This document shows positions 8,656-18,626 of a DNA stretch of 55,742 nt, one piece after another. Under the pieces are notes generated by a model. The model was not told the DNA's origin, made no database searches, and worked only from the letters and a program-made list of their open reading frames with translations. The DNA is from Apilactobacillus kunkeei (GTDB taxonomy: Bacteria; Bacillota; Bacilli; Lactobacillales; Lactobacillaceae). Made by a program: the position numbers and the translations under genes. Positions within the stretch are counted from its first letter, which is position 1. Every line of letters begins with the position of its first letter. The stretch is taken from the NCBI RefSeq assembly GCF_005930975.1, contig NZ_VBSE01000033.1:1-55742 (forward strand), written 5' to 3'.

Positions 8656-9381
8656 ATGATTATTTTAAAGATTGGTGGAAATATGATTAATCATTTACCC
8701 GATGGTTTTTTTGAATATGTTGCTGAAAAGCAAGGTGCTGGTGAACACATCATCATTGTTCACGGAGGTGGCAACATCATCTCAAAATGTGGCGAGTTTG
8801 TTGGTGAGCCGGTCAAAAAAATTGATGGCATTAGAGTCACTAATTCAACAATGATGAAAATTTCGGATTTATTGTTGAACAATGTTATCCAAGAACAACT
8901 TAGCAAGAAGTTAATGAACCATGGTATAGCGACTCATAATCTAAATAGTTATGATTACTCATTTGTTAAGGGCAATTATTTAGATCATGATAAATATGGC
9001 GAGGTTGGAACAATAAGTCATATTGATGCGGATTGGATTAATAAGATGACTGATAACTATGTTGGTTTAATGTCTTCAATCGTTTATAAAAATGATACCG
9101 AAAAATTAAACGTTAATGCAGATATTGCTGCAAGTGAAATGGCTTCATTACTGCATGCGGATGAACTAATTCTATTAACCGATGTTTGTGGAGTAAAGGT
9201 TGAAGATCGAATACTAGAACAATTGAACCATAAACAAGCTTTGAAATTAATTGATGAACAATACATTGTCAGCGGAATGATACCCAAGGTTAAAGCCGCT
9301 TTGGATGCAATTGATCATGGTGTAGACAATGTCACAATTACTAATAACTTAGATGAACACGGAACAGTAATTATTAATTAG
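8656..9381 (+). CDS. argB: Acetylglutamate kinase
   Basis: Phosphorylates N-acetylglutamate in the second step of ornithine synthesis. The 241-aa amino-acid-kinase-fold protein starts IILKIGGNM (phosphate-binding Lys-Gly-Gly) and contains IIIVHGGGNIIS and the C-terminal YIVSGMIPKVKAALDAI. It lacks the N-terminal helix of arginine-inhibited hexameric kinases, which suggests, by family knowledge, that arginine feedback may act elsewhere. I use the ATG at 8656 with GAGGGGTGA upstream, not the GTG at 8647, which overlaps the argJ stop. Confidence 0.93.
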   Translation: MIILKIGGNMINHLPDGFFEYVAEKQGAGEHIIIVHGGGNIISKCGEFVGEPVKKIDGIRVTNSTMMKISDLLLNNVIQEQLSKKLMNHGIATHNLNSYDYSFVKGNYLDHDKYGEVGTISHIDADWINKMTDNYVGLMSSIVYKNDTEKLNVNADIAASEMASLLHADELILLTDVCGVKVEDRILEQLNHKQALKLIDEQYIVSGMIPKVKAALDAIDHGVDNVTITNNLDEHGTVIIN

Positions 9382-9391
9382 GGGGATGAAA

Positions 9392-10543
9392 ATGATGAAC
9401 AATGTATTACCAACTTATAAATATTTTGATATTGAGCCTATGGATGGAAATGACTGTCACATTACTGATTCTACTGGCAAAGAATATGTCGACTTTACTA
9501 GTGGGATAGGAGTGTGCAACTTAGGATATAGTAATGAAGAAGTTAAAACCGTGGTAGGAGAACAACTCAATCATATATGGCATACTTCAAATCTATATAT
9601 TAATTCGTTGCAAGATGAAGTAGCTGGAAAATTATGTCCGAAAGGCTATCTTGCATTTTTATGTAATTCCGGAACGGAAGCCAATGAAGCAGCGTTTAAG
9701 ATTGCTCGTAAATATACTCATAAGAAAAAAGTACTCGCATTCAATTTTGGTTTCCATGGTCGTACTTATGGATCATTATCACTAACCGGATATGAAGCCA
9801 TTCAAAGCGGTTTTACACCATTGGTTCCTGGTAGTGAGTTTGCTGAATACAATGACGATAAGGCGCTTGATTTTATTGATAATGACTGTGCAGCAGTCAT
9901 CTTAGAAGTAATTCAAGGAGAAGGTGGCGTCAATGTTGGTAAGACTGAATGGTTAAATAAAATCGAAGCAAAATGTCACCAAACAAATACATTATTAATA
10001 ATTGATGAAGTGCAAACAGGTATGGGACGTACGGGATACAAGTTTGCATTTGAATATGCTGGATTGCATCCAGATATTATTACTTGTGCAAAAGGACTAG
10101 GTAATGGACTTCCAGTTGGTGCGATGTTGGCGAAAAAAGAATTAGCTCCATCGTTTGGTCCTGGAAGTCATGGTAATACGTTTGGTGGAAATAAGGTCGT
10201 AATGGCGGCGGCTAATGCCGTTTTAAATCAAATGACGCCAGAGTTTTTAGATGAAGTTAAAGCCAAGGGTGAATTTTTATTCCAAGAATTAAATACGCAA
10301 TTACTTTCACTTCCAAACGTTGAAAAAATTTCCGGTCGTGGACTAATGGTCGGAATACATTTATCTGATTCAATCGACGTCGCAGAAGTAATTAAAAAGC
10401 TTCAATCAAAAGGAATGCTAACAATTTCGGCACGTGCCAATACATTGCGTTTATTACCACCATTAATCATAGATAAAAAGACTCTTCAATGGGGAGTGCA
10501 ACAAATTAAAGATGTTTTGGAAAAGGAAGTGGCATCATGTTAA
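9392..10543 (+). CDS. argD: Acetylornithine aminotransferase
   Basis: A class III PLP-dependent aminotransferase that converts N-acetylglutamate semialdehyde to N-acetylornithine. The protein (383 aa from the chosen start) has the family motifs [35 protein letters not shown] and the PLP lysine segment [16 protein letters not shown] (Lys near residue 230). There are three candidate ATGs at 9386, 9392 and 9395. GGGGG at 9381-9385 is too close for the first and fits 9392 or 9395. It overlaps argF by 7 nt at the 3' end. Confidence 0.94.
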   Translation: MMNNVLPTYKYFDIEPMDGNDCHITDSTGKEYVDFTSGIGVCNLGYSNEEVKTVVGEQLNHIWHTSNLYINSLQDEVAGKLCPKGYLAFLCNSGTEANEAAFKIARKYTHKKKVLAFNFGFHGRTYGSLSLTGYEAIQSGFTPLVPGSEFAEYNDDKALDFIDNDCAAVILEVIQGEGGVNVGKTEWLNKIEAKCHQTNTLLIIDEVQTGMGRTGYKFAFEYAGLHPDIITCAKGLGNGLPVGAMLAKKELAPSFGPGSHGNTFGGNKVVMAAANAVLNQMTPEFLDEVKAKGEFLFQELNTQLLSLPNVEKISGRGLMVGIHLSDSIDVAEVIKKLQSKGMLTISARANTLRLLPPLIIDKKTLQWGVQQIKDVLEKEVASC

Positions 10544-11556
10544 ATAATATTTTTTACGGTAGAAGTTTACTAAACATTGATGATTTTTCAGCAGATGAGA
10601 TTAACTATTTAATCGATTTTGCCATTCATTTAAAATATTTGAAACAACATAATATTAAACACGAATTTTTATCGGGTAAGAACATAGCGTTGTTATTTGA
10701 AAAACCATCAACCAGAACTCGTTCATCATTTGTGATTGCCATTAATGATTTGGGTGGTCATTCAGAGTATTTAGGGACTAATGATATCCATTTTGGTGAT
10801 GAGGAATCGGTATCTGATACAGCTAAGGTGTTGGGATCGATGTATGATGGAATCGAATTTCGTGGTTTTAAGCAACAAGACGTTGAAACATTAGCTGAAT
10901 ATAGTGGTGTTCCCGTATGGAATGGACTAACTGATGATAGTCATCCAACCCAAATGTTGGCTGATTTTATGACGATGAAAGAAAAGTTTGGTAAATTAGA
11001 AGGTCTCACGCTAACTTATGTTGGGGATGGTAGAAATAATATGGCTAACTCATTATTAATTACCGCTGCTTTATTGGGCGTAAATGTGCATATTGTAGCC
11101 CCTAAAACATTATTCCCATCTAAGCAAAATCAAGAACTAGCAAAAAAATATGCTAAGAAATCAGGTGCTAAAGTTCTAATCACCGACGATGTCGATGAAG
11201 GGGTTAAAGGTTCCAATGTTTTATATACGGATGTTTGGGTCTCAATGGGTGAAGATAATTGGGATGAAAGAATTCAATTATTAAAACCATATCAGGTTAA
11301 TATGGAAATGATTGAAAAGACGGGGATGAATGAAGAAGAAATTATTTTTATGCATTGCTTACCATCTTTTCATGACAATAAGACTACTAAAGGTCAATAT
11401 ATTGAAGAAAAATATGGTCTAAACGCGTTGGAAGTTAGTGATGAGGTATTTAATAGCAAATATGCTTGGCAGTTCATAGAGGCGGAAAATCGGATGCATT
11501 CAATTAAAGCAATTGTGGCTGCAACTTTAGGAAACTTGTTTATTCCAAAAGCGTAA
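10537..11556 (+). CDS. argF: Ornithine carbamoyltransferase
   Basis: Joins ornithine and carbamoyl phosphate (from CarAB) to make citrulline. The 339-aa enzyme has the carbamoyl-phosphate motif [10 protein letters not shown], the HPTQMLADF motif and the ornithine-loop motif [10 protein letters not shown]. It is the last gene of the operon; its ATG lies inside the end of argD. Because it sits with the biosynthetic cluster and not with arcA/arcC, an anabolic role is most likely. argG and argH, needed to finish arginine, are not in this window. Confidence 0.94.
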   Translation: MLNNIFYGRSLLNIDDFSADEINYLIDFAIHLKYLKQHNIKHEFLSGKNIALLFEKPSTRTRSSFVIAINDLGGHSEYLGTNDIHFGDEESVSDTAKVLGSMYDGIEFRGFKQQDVETLAEYSGVPVWNGLTDDSHPTQMLADFMTMKEKFGKLEGLTLTYVGDGRNNMANSLLITAALLGVNVHIVAPKTLFPSKQNQELAKKYAKKSGAKVLITDDVDEGVKGSNVLYTDVWVSMGEDNWDERIQLLKPYQVNMEMIEKTGMNEEEIIFMHCLPSFHDNKTTKGQYIEEKYGLNALEVSDEVFNSKYAWQFIEAENRMHSIKAIVAATLGNLFIPKA

Positions 11557-11560
11557 ATAA

Positions 11561-11594
11561 AAAAGACCGGATCATTATGATTCGGTCTTTTTAT
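11561..11594 (+). terminator. argCJBDF terminator
   Basis: GACCGGATCA pairs with TGATTCGGTC (one G-U), flanked by A-run and T-run. It lies 8 nt after the argF stop. Confidence 0.85.
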
Positions 11595-11610
11595 TTGTGT
11601 TTAATACAAG

Positions 11611-11643
11611 AAAAGAGACAACCTACAAAGTTGTCTCTTTTAT
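11611..11643. terminator. Second hairpin terminator (bidirectional)
   Basis: AAAGAGACAAC and GTTGTCTCTTT form a perfect 11-bp stem with a 7-nt loop. It may back up the arg terminator on the plus strand and end the minus-strand transcript of the decayed gene at 11747-12108. Confidence 0.75.
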
Positions 11644-11746
11644 AATTAATATTGATAACAGATAAGTAGCAATTACTTTGGCGTAAATCCACGTCCCCGC
11701 GGACTCAACGAAGATTTTTGTGTAATCTCATAATTACTCAGTTTAT

Positions 11747-12108
11747 CTATTCATAAAATTTAGTAGTAGCATAAACTGTTGTCCATACCTCCCCAACTAG
11801 TTCCCCAGAAGGTGAAGCATCATCAAGCAATTATTAATATCTAATTTTAAATTACTGTTATTAGTTGCTAACATTTCACTGTTAATTAACGTTTCACCGT
11901 TAAGCATGCAACTAAAGGATACTGAGATAACCAACAACAGTTAATTCTCCATCTAAATAATCTATATTGATTATGTTGATTTCGGGAAAATTAACTGTCA
12001 AAGGTCATCTCAATTCTATTTGTTTAGAATTGAAACAACTTCTGACATCAATTTTCCCTTGATAGAATGATCTTTCGACGCTCCTGGATCAAAAGTTAAT
12101 TCAGTCAT
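11747..12108 (-). pseudogene. Decayed gene of unknown function
   Basis: The minus strand has an excellent promoter and an AGGAGTG ribosome site, then an ATG at 12108. The frame reads MTELTFDPGASKDHSIKGKL and ten more residues before a TAG at 12016. Further protein-like pieces follow in other frames: an INIDYLDGELTVVGYLS piece, then SCMLNGETLINSEMLATNNS, then LDDASPSGELVGEVWTTVYA ending at a TAG at 11747-11749. The total span of about 362 nt is not a multiple of three. This looks like a gene of about 120 codons broken by frameshifts. I do not recognise the family. A real 30-aa peptide from the first frame cannot be excluded. Confidence 0.45.
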
Positions 12109-12148
12109 ATGTTGTTCACTCCTTTTTTCTAGTTTTATTACAATGTTT

Positions 12149-12177
12149 ATTGTACACTAAAAATTATATTTTGACAA
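12149..12177 (-). promoter_or_regulatory. Strong sigma-A-type promoter for the decayed gene
   Basis: On the minus strand TTGTCA and TACAAT are separated by exactly 17 bp. It is followed by an AGGAGTG site and the ATG at 12108, so the region is probably still transcribed. Confidence 0.7.
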
Positions 12178-12228
12178 CATTTCACTTATAAAAAAATATA
12201 AATATTTTTAATCATCTAATAAAAATGA

Positions 12229-12262
12229 AAAAACCTAATCATATCAATGACTAGGTTTTTTT
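12229..12262. terminator. Terminator downstream of the multicopper oxidase gene
   Basis: AAACCTAATCAT and ATGACTAGGTTT pair with one mismatch. The A and T runs on the two sides allow use on either strand; the gene it serves is on the minus strand. Confidence 0.8.
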
Positions 12263-12263
12263 A

Positions 12264-13811
12264 TTACATATTACAGTGATTCATATTTTCCATGTGGTCG
12301 TAACAAGACATACCGCTTAAATCAAGGTCTTTGACGGATACACCACGTTCTTTAGCGAATGCTTTCATTAAATCATCCATCTTAGTTAGATGGAATTTTT
12401 GTGGATGACTAGGGTCATCCACTTGGATTTGTGCCATCATACCGCCATCTTCGTGTTCGATTATGTGGCAATGGTACATGAAAACACCGGGGTGATCGAA
12501 CCATGCCTTGAAGCGGACAGTTTCATCGGGATTAACTCCAATAGTATCTTTAAGACCGGTTTCGTTAGGATAAGGAGCATGACCGTTTCTGTCTAATACT
12601 TGAAATTGACAGCCATGCATGTGGAATGGGTGGACCATTCCATTTTCACAGTCGTTAGTGTTGGTAACTTCCCAGATTTCACAGTTACCCATAGTTTGTT
12701 TGGCATCGATTCTTTCCATATCAAACTTTTTACCATCTAAGGCAACTTCTTCGTCCATACCAGACATTACGACTTTTCGTACGGGTGTATTTTCAGTAAC
12801 TTTGGGTGTGTTCATTTCAAATAGGGTGTCTGGGATGATGCTGTCATCTTTGGCGAATTCATGAATTCTAAAATGCATGATGGGGACATCGTCAGAGTAT
12901 AAGGCAACTTCATCACCTGGTTTATATTGACCGAAATCAACAATAATTTCTTGTCTTTCAGCACAAGTAATCATTAGGTGGGTAAACTTAACAGGGTGGG
13001 TTAAGAGACTACCATCACCTGCGATTTGGGTGAATTCAAGGTCGTCTGAGAAATGTAGACGCCATTCACGACGGTTGGCGCCATCTAGTAGACGAAGGCG
13101 AAGCTTTTGGGTGGTGACATCAAAGTATGGATTAACTGTTCCGTTAATCATTGCGGTAGGTCCTTGAACCCCATCTGGGTCGTAATCAGCCTTATAATCC
13201 CATTGGTTATCTTCATGGAAACGACGATCTTGTAAAATGATGGGGATATCGTCGACACCATAATTACGTGGGATTGGAAGGGTTGCTTCATGTTCATCCT
13301 TGACGACAACAGCAGTAGCTAGGCCATGCCAAACTTGTTCAGCGGTTGATGGGCATGGATGAGCATGCAACCAAAGGGTGGCTGCGGGTTGATCACATTT
13401 GAAATCTAAAACCTTACTCTCCCCAGGATAGACAGGAGTATGACAACCACCATCAATATCACCGGGAACATTTAAACCATGCCAGTGATAGGTAGTTAAT
13501 TCAGGTAGTTCATTTTTAACAGTGACATGAATGTTTTTTCCACGTTTGAATAAAATGGTCTTACCTAATAGTGCTTGATTGTATCCCCATGTCTTAGTAG
13601 CTTTACCAGGCATAATTTGTGCTTCACCAGCTTGTGAGGTAACTGTGTAGTACATGTCGGTATCAGTCTCTTTGTCAGGGGTAAGTAATTCCGGAACCTT
13701 TAACTTTTGTTGAGCCACGTTGGGTTCTTCCAAAGGAATGTAACCACCATCGTGGGTGTTAAAAGCAGGTTCGTAAAAGAAATAATCTTTATAGACTTTT
13801 TCGGTAGACAT
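12264..13811 (-). CDS. Multicopper oxidase (laccase-like, three cupredoxin domains)
   Basis: A 515-aa copper enzyme that couples one-electron oxidation of phenolics, bilirubin-like compounds or metal ions to reduction of O2 to water. All four copper-ligand motifs are visible: YHWHGLNVPG (about 107), WLHAHPCPS (about 147), HPFHMHGCQ (about 396) and HCHIIEHEDGGMM (about 448). The last holds the type 1 Cys-His pair and axial Met. No signal peptide is present, so it is probably cytosolic, like several lactic laccases. The C-terminus is rich in Met, His and Cys (MSCYDHMENMNHCNM), possibly binding copper. It is monocistronic, with terminators on both sides. The physiological substrate is unknown. 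Confidence 0.9.
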   Translation of the reverse strand: MSTEKVYKDYFFYEPAFNTHDGGYIPLEEPNVAQQKLKVPELLTPDKETDTDMYYTVTSQAGEAQIMPGKATKTWGYNQALLGKTILFKRGKNIHVTVKNELPELTTYHWHGLNVPGDIDGGCHTPVYPGESKVLDFKCDQPAATLWLHAHPCPSTAEQVWHGLATAVVVKDEHEATLPIPRNYGVDDIPIILQDRRFHEDNQWDYKADYDPDGVQGPTAMINGTVNPYFDVTTQKLRLRLLDGANRREWRLHFSDDLEFTQIAGDGSLLTHPVKFTHLMITCAERQEIIVDFGQYKPGDEVALYSDDVPIMHFRIHEFAKDDSIIPDTLFEMNTPKVTENTPVRKVVMSGMDEEVALDGKKFDMERIDAKQTMGNCEIWEVTNTNDCENGMVHPFHMHGCQFQVLDRNGHAPYPNETGLKDTIGVNPDETVRFKAWFDHPGVFMYHCHIIEHEDGGMMAQIQVDDPSHPQKFHLTKMDDLMKAFAKERGVSVKDLDLSGMSCYDHMENMNHCNM

Positions 13812-13904
13812 AAAAAAATAACCTCTCTTTTTTCAAGATTGGTTATAGTATATTCTTGTTTATATTCATTTGCAATTAATAACCATTACAAACTGGCATG
13901 TATT

Positions 13905-13935
13905 AAAAAAGAGACGATTTAATCGTCTCTTTTTA
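13905..13935. terminator. gnd terminator
   Basis: GAGACGA and TCGTCTC form a tight hairpin between A- and T-runs, just after the gnd stop on the minus strand. Confidence 0.8.
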
Positions 13936-13953
13936 TTGTGATCAATAATTATA

Positions 13954-15393
13954 TTATTGTTCAGTGTACCATGGGTAATGGAAGTTACCTTCACGGTCAG
14001 TACGTTCATAAGTGTGAGCACCGAAGTAGTCACGTTGTGCTTGTAGTAAGTTAGCAGGTAATACTTCAGCACGGTATGAATCGTAGTAGTTAACAGCTGC
14101 TGAAAGTGATGGAACTGGAATACCAGCCTTAGTTGCAAGAGCAACAACATCACGAGCATCTTGTTGGTACTTGTTAGCGATTTCTGAGAAGTATGGGTCT
14201 AACAATAGGTTAGTTAGGTTTTCATCCTTTTCGAAAGCGTCAGTAATGTTTTGTAAGAATTGGGCACGAATAATGCAACCTTCACGCCAGATTTGAGCTA
14301 GTTCACCGAACTTCAAGTTCCAGTCGTATTGTTCTGAAGCAAAACGTAGTTGTTCAAAACCTTGTGCGTAACTCATAATCTTACCGAAGTATAGAGCCTT
14401 ACGTACACGTTCAACTAAGTCTTTCTTTTCGTCATCATTGATAACGTCTGAAGCCTTAGGACCGTTTAATACCTTAGCTGCTGCAAGACGTTCGTCTTTT
14501 AGCATTGAGATGAAACGAGCGTAAACTGATTCAGTGATAACTGATTGGTCAGTACCAACTTCCATGGCATCTTCTGATGACCACTTACCAGTACCCTTGT
14601 TAGCACCACGGTCTAAAATCATGTCAACGATAGGCTTGCTCTTGTCAGCACCTAAATCGTCTTTTCTAGTTAAGATATCAGCAGTAATTTCGATTAGGTA
14701 ACTGTTTAGTTCACCCTTGTTCCATTCCTTGAAGATATCAGCTAGTTCATCAATGTCGATACCAGCACCGTTACGAAGAATATCGTAACTTTCGTCGATT
14801 AATTGTTCATCACCGTATTCAATACCGTTGTGAACCATCTTTACGTAGTGACCGGCACCATTAGGTCCGATGTAAGCAACACATGGCTTACCATCGCTAG
14901 CCTTAGCAGCGATTTTAGTTAAAACAGGTTCAACTAGCTTGTATGCTTCTTCTTGACCACCAGGCATTAGTGATGGACCGTGTAAAGCACCTAGTTCACC
15001 ACCAGAAACACCCATACCAATAAAGTTGATACCAGATGCATCTAGTCTAGCGTTTCTTTCGATTGTGTTATGGAAGTTAGTGTTACCACCATCAATTAAG
15101 ATATCACCCTTGTCTAGTAAAGGTAATAGTGAGTCGATAGTTGCGTCAGTTGGCTTACCAGCCTTAACCATCATAACGATACGACGTGGAGTTTCTAGTG
15201 AGTTAACAAAATCTTCAACAGAGTAACTTGGTACCAAGTTCTTGTCTGCATGATCCTTCATTACAGCTTCAGTCTTTGAAGCTGAACGGTTAAAAATACC
15301 TACAGTGAAGCCGCGGCTTTCAATGTTAAGGGCTAAGTTCTTACCCATAACAGCCATTCCAACAACACCAATGTTTGCTTTTGAGTCAGCCAT
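13954..15393 (-). CDS. gnd: 6-phosphogluconate dehydrogenase, decarboxylating
   Basis: Oxidises 6-phosphogluconate to ribulose 5-phosphate and CO2, producing NADPH. This is the step that makes heterofermenters release CO2 before phosphoketolase. The 479-aa protein has the Rossmann motif [17 protein letters not shown] at the N-terminus, the substrate segment [20 protein letters not shown] (about 127-146), the catalytic region [14 protein letters not shown] (about 187-200) and the C-terminal tail typical of the long form. It lies 80 bp downstream of zwf in the same orientation; the two consecutive steps are probably cotranscribed. Codon choice is biased as in highly expressed genes. Confidence 0.96.
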   Translation of the reverse strand: MADSKANIGVVGMAVMGKNLALNIESRGFTVGIFNRSASKTEAVMKDHADKNLVPSYSVEDFVNSLETPRRIVMMVKAGKPTDATIDSLLPLLDKGDILIDGGNTNFHNTIERNARLDASGINFIGMGVSGGELGALHGPSLMPGGQEEAYKLVEPVLTKIAAKASDGKPCVAYIGPNGAGHYVKMVHNGIEYGDEQLIDESYDILRNGAGIDIDELADIFKEWNKGELNSYLIEITADILTRKDDLGADKSKPIVDMILDRGANKGTGKWSSEDAMEVGTDQSVITESVYARFISMLKDERLAAAKVLNGPKASDVINDDEKKDLVERVRKALYFGKIMSYAQGFEQLRFASEQYDWNLKFGELAQIWREGCIIRAQFLQNITDAFEKDENLTNLLLDPYFSEIANKYQQDARDVVALATKAGIPVPSLSAAVNYYDSYRAEVLPANLLQAQRDYFGAHTYERTDREGNFHYPWYTEQ

Positions 15394-15473
15394 TATAAAC
15401 CTTCCTTTTTAAAGAAAATTGTGTATAAATATACACTTAGATTTTAACATTTTAATGATTAAATGTCATATAA

Positions 15474-16955
15474 TTATTTTTTTGAGTTAAAAACCCAAGC
15501 TCTGCCATCACGGGCTAGTAGTTCGTCAGCAGCATCAGGTCCCATTGAACCTGGTGTGTAGTTAGGGAAATCTGGTTGATCAGTATCCCAAACGTGTCTG
15601 ATGACATCGGCGAATTCCCAAGCACGACTTACTTCGTCCCAACTGGCAAAGTTAGTTGCGTTACCTAAGATAGCATCGTGGATTAAACGTTCATATGGTT
15701 CTGGAGTAGCAGCCTTTTCTTCATCACTTTGAGTGTGAGTAAGGTCTAGTGGTTGCATTTCCATACCTTGACCAGCTTGCTTTCCGTTTAGACGTAGAAT
15801 GATTTTGTTAACAGGGTCTACGAATAAAGTAAGTACGTTGTTGTTTAATTCACTTTCAGTTCCTTTAGCAGCTGCAAAGATGTCTACTAGAGGTTTCTTG
15901 AATACAACATCGATTCTAGTGAACTTGTCAGTTAGCATCTTACCAGTTCTAATGTAGAAAGGAACGTTCTTCCAACGCTTGTTTTCGAACAATACTTTAC
16001 CAGCAACATAAGTTTCGGTAATTGAATCGTTAGGAACGTTATCTTCATGACGGTAATCTCTTTGGTCACCATTTGAGCCATATTGTCCACGAACGAAGTT
16101 TTGACGAGCTTCGTCTTCAGTGTAAATATGCATACTTCTTAGAGCACGAATTTTTTCTCTACGAATATCTACGTCCTTGAATGAAATAGGGTCTTCCATC
16201 GCAAGAATAGTAAGCATTTGCATAGTGTGGTTTTGTACCATATCACGTAGGGCACCTGAACCATCATAGTATCCGGCACGTTCTTCAACACCAAGCTTTT
16301 CAGCAAGAGTTACTTGAATGTTGTCGATGTATTTGTTGTTCCAAATACCTTCAACTAGTGGGTTACCAAAACGTAGTGCAATAATGTTTTGTACCATTTC
16401 TTTACCCAAGTAGTGATCAATTCTGTAGACTTGATTTTCATTAAATGATTTAGCTAAAGCATTGTTTAATTCTTCAGCTGAATCGTAGTCACGTCCGAAT
16501 GGTTTTTCGATAATTAAACGGTTGAAACCGCCATTGTCTGATAAACAGTTGTGGGCTTTTAAGTTTTTAGCTACAGTTCCAAAGAAGTTAGGTGCCATGG
16601 AAATGTAGAAGATACGATTTCCTTCAATATCATATTGTTGGTCTAACTTGTTTGCGTAGTCACTTAATGCGTCGTAATGTTCTGGATTAGTTACGTCGTG
16701 TGACATGTAGTAAAAATGACTAGCGAAATCTTTTGCTTGTTCTTCGCTGTCAGCGTTGGCACTTACAGAGTCCAAGATTACTTCGCGGAACTTTTCGTCG
16801 CTCCATTCGCGACGACCAGTACCGATTAATGCAAAGTGATCATTATCTACATAACCTTTTTTGTATAGGTTAAAAATAGATGGATATAATTTACGTTTAG
16901 CTAGGTCACCTGTTGCACCAAAAAGCATGAACAAGGCACGAGTTGCTGTTGCCAA
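15474..16955 (-). CDS. zwf: Glucose-6-phosphate 1-dehydrogenase
   Basis: First step of the oxidative pentose-phosphate/phosphoketolase route: glucose 6-phosphate to 6-phosphogluconolactone with NAD(P)+ reduction. The 493-aa protein has the nucleotide motif FGATGDLAKRKLYPS near the N-terminus and the active-site signature YRIDHYLGKEMVQN (about 178-191). The ATG at 16955 is preceded by AAGGAGTGACGG. Being adjacent to gnd, it supports heterolactic metabolism. The 240-bp upstream region, shared with a divergent MFS gene, has a TATAAT on the minus strand near 17034 and a cre-like element near 17090. Confidence 0.96.
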   Translation of the reverse strand: MATATRALFMLFGATGDLAKRKLYPSIFNLYKKGYVDNDHFALIGTGRREWSDEKFREVILDSVSANADSEEQAKDFASHFYYMSHDVTNPEHYDALSDYANKLDQQYDIEGNRIFYISMAPNFFGTVAKNLKAHNCLSDNGGFNRLIIEKPFGRDYDSAEELNNALAKSFNENQVYRIDHYLGKEMVQNIIALRFGNPLVEGIWNNKYIDNIQVTLAEKLGVEERAGYYDGSGALRDMVQNHTMQMLTILAMEDPISFKDVDIRREKIRALRSMHIYTEDEARQNFVRGQYGSNGDQRDYRHEDNVPNDSITETYVAGKVLFENKRWKNVPFYIRTGKMLTDKFTRIDVVFKKPLVDIFAAAKGTESELNNNVLTLFVDPVNKIILRLNGKQAGQGMEMQPLDLTHTQSDEEKAATPEPYERLIHDAILGNATNFASWDEVSRAWEFADVIRHVWDTDQPDFPNYTPGSMGPDAADELLARDGRAWVFNSKK

Positions 16956-17087
16956 TTACCGTCACTCCTTATAGAAAAATTTTAACGAATCAAATGAAAT
17001 GATTTTCATTTTCGGTTAATAATACAAGGCTATTATATAACACCATGATGAATTAAAAAAGTGTTTTTAATCCCATAGCACAAAAGA

Positions 17088-17106
17088 AATGTAAACGCTT
17101 TACTAA
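17088..17106. promoter_or_regulatory. Candidate CcpA (cre-like) site
   Basis: TGTAAACGCTTTAC at 17090-17103 resembles the cre consensus TGNAANCGNTNNCA but differs at the last two positions. It lies between the divergent zwf and MFS genes. The match is suggestive only. Confidence 0.35.
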
Positions 17107-17196
17107 AATTTAACAATTTAAACATCTCTTAATGGATATTATGCTCTCAAATGAATTATAATTGTTGTTAGAACATTCGAATAAGGGGGAGGATTC

Positions 17197-18375
17197 ATGA
17201 AGAAAAGAACAGAATTAGGACTTCGTTTAGTATTTTTCTATTCATTATTGTTAAATTCTGGAGCTGCGTTTATGTGGCCGTTAGTAACGATGTATATAGA
17301 TGATTATTTGCATAAGTCATTACTGGTCTCGGGGGTATCGTTGTTATTTATTTCCGGTTTTACCATTATCGGTAATTATATCGGGGGTTATTTATTTGAT
17401 CATTGGTCAGCTTATAAAGCGGCATTGATTGGAATTACGATTTCAACGGTAGCCATTTTAGCATTAATCTTTTTTCATGGATGGCCTACCTTCGCGATTT
17501 TAATGGTGGTTTTGGGATTTGGAGATGGAATTAACTTAACTCTTTTAAATTCATATGCTACCAACGTTAAGAGTAAGGATACTAGAACAGTATTTAACAT
17601 CCTATATGTAGGATTAAACATCGGGGTGGTAATTGGAACTGCGATGGTTGGATATTTACTAAAGTATGGTATCGCAATTGTATTTATGACCGCTGCAGTA
17701 TTCTATATTTTATTATGGTTGCTTACCTTTGTTTACTTTAACGTCGACTTCTCAGACTATGATAATAGCGTTCCAAAGGAAGAAATCAAGGAAGAAAAAG
17801 AAGGAATTATTAAGTCTAACGTTAGATTGATTTATCCTATTTGTATTATGGTATTTACCGTTTACTTGAGTTATACATTGTGGGAAAGTGTTATGTCTGT
17901 TCACATGGTGAGAATGGGTATTCCATTTGAAGCATATTCAATGCTTTGGACCGTCAATGGATTAATGATTGTATTTGGTCAACCTATATTAAATTACGTA
18001 AGTAAGAGACTAAAAATTCATTTAAATCATCAAGTTTTCTTAGGGGTATTTATCTTTGCGATTTCATTTTATTTCTTAGTTTACGCAAAAACATTCCCAG
18101 TCTTTTTGACTATCATGATTTTTCTAACATTTGGTGAGATGCTTGGATTACCAGATGTTCCTGCTTGGATTGATCAACTATCCACCAAGTCAGAAAAAGG
18201 TAAGTATCAGGGGATGTTCAATGCGTTGATGTCAGCTGGACGTGCAATCAGTCCTCTATTCGCAGGATTGTTTGTTGAAGGTTTTGGATACAATCCATTG
18301 TTCATCTTTGTAACCGTGTTAATGTTAGTTGCATTGTTCTCAGTGATGATTATTAGTCGGAAAACAGAAAAATAA
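17197..18375 (+). CDS. MFS transporter
   Basis: A 392-aa, roughly 12-TM major facilitator. The N-terminal half has GGYLFDHWSAYKA after TM2, the usual position of the MFS signature loop, and a charged central loop (KEEIKEEKEG) separates two six-helix halves. The C-half has GKYQGMFNALMSAGRAISPL, typical of drug-efflux-type (DHA1) members. It has a strong AAGGGGGAGG site before ATG 17197. It is divergent from zwf and closed by its own terminator. The substrate cannot be inferred. Confidence 0.85.
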   Translation: MKKRTELGLRLVFFYSLLLNSGAAFMWPLVTMYIDDYLHKSLLVSGVSLLFISGFTIIGNYIGGYLFDHWSAYKAALIGITISTVAILALIFFHGWPTFAILMVVLGFGDGINLTLLNSYATNVKSKDTRTVFNILYVGLNIGVVIGTAMVGYLLKYGIAIVFMTAAVFYILLWLLTFVYFNVDFSDYDNSVPKEEIKEEKEGIIKSNVRLIYPICIMVFTVYLSYTLWESVMSVHMVRMGIPFEAYSMLWTVNGLMIVFGQPILNYVSKRLKIHLNHQVFLGVFIFAISFYFLVYAKTFPVFLTIMIFLTFGEMLGLPDVPAWIDQLSTKSEKGKYQGMFNALMSAGRAISPLFAGLFVEGFGYNPLFIFVTVLMLVALFSVMIISRKTEK

Positions 18376-18412
18376 AAAGGATTCGTTTCAATATGAAACG
18401 AATCTTTTTTTA
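18374..18412. terminator. Terminator after the MFS gene
   Basis: GATTCGTTTC and GAAACGAATC form a perfect stem with a short AT loop and a T-run. Confidence 0.85.
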
Positions 18413-18626
18413 TAGTATCTTTTAGTATTATATATAAATATTTATGGTACTATTATGTTTTCATGGATGGTACAAAGGACAGAACATAAAAATCAACCCA
18501 GAAATTTTCGCAAAGAAATCATCGTAAATCAAACAAGTTAAATTTCTGATACTTTTGATAATTCCTTACGAGGAAATTATGATTTTTACAATGTTAGTAG
18601 TATAAGAATTAAGGAGGCTTAGTTTA

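Noticed and set aside
11660-11740. tRNA-like or T-box-like sequence (CCCCGCGGAC).
   Set aside because: No cloverleaf or T-box consensus can be formed on either strand.
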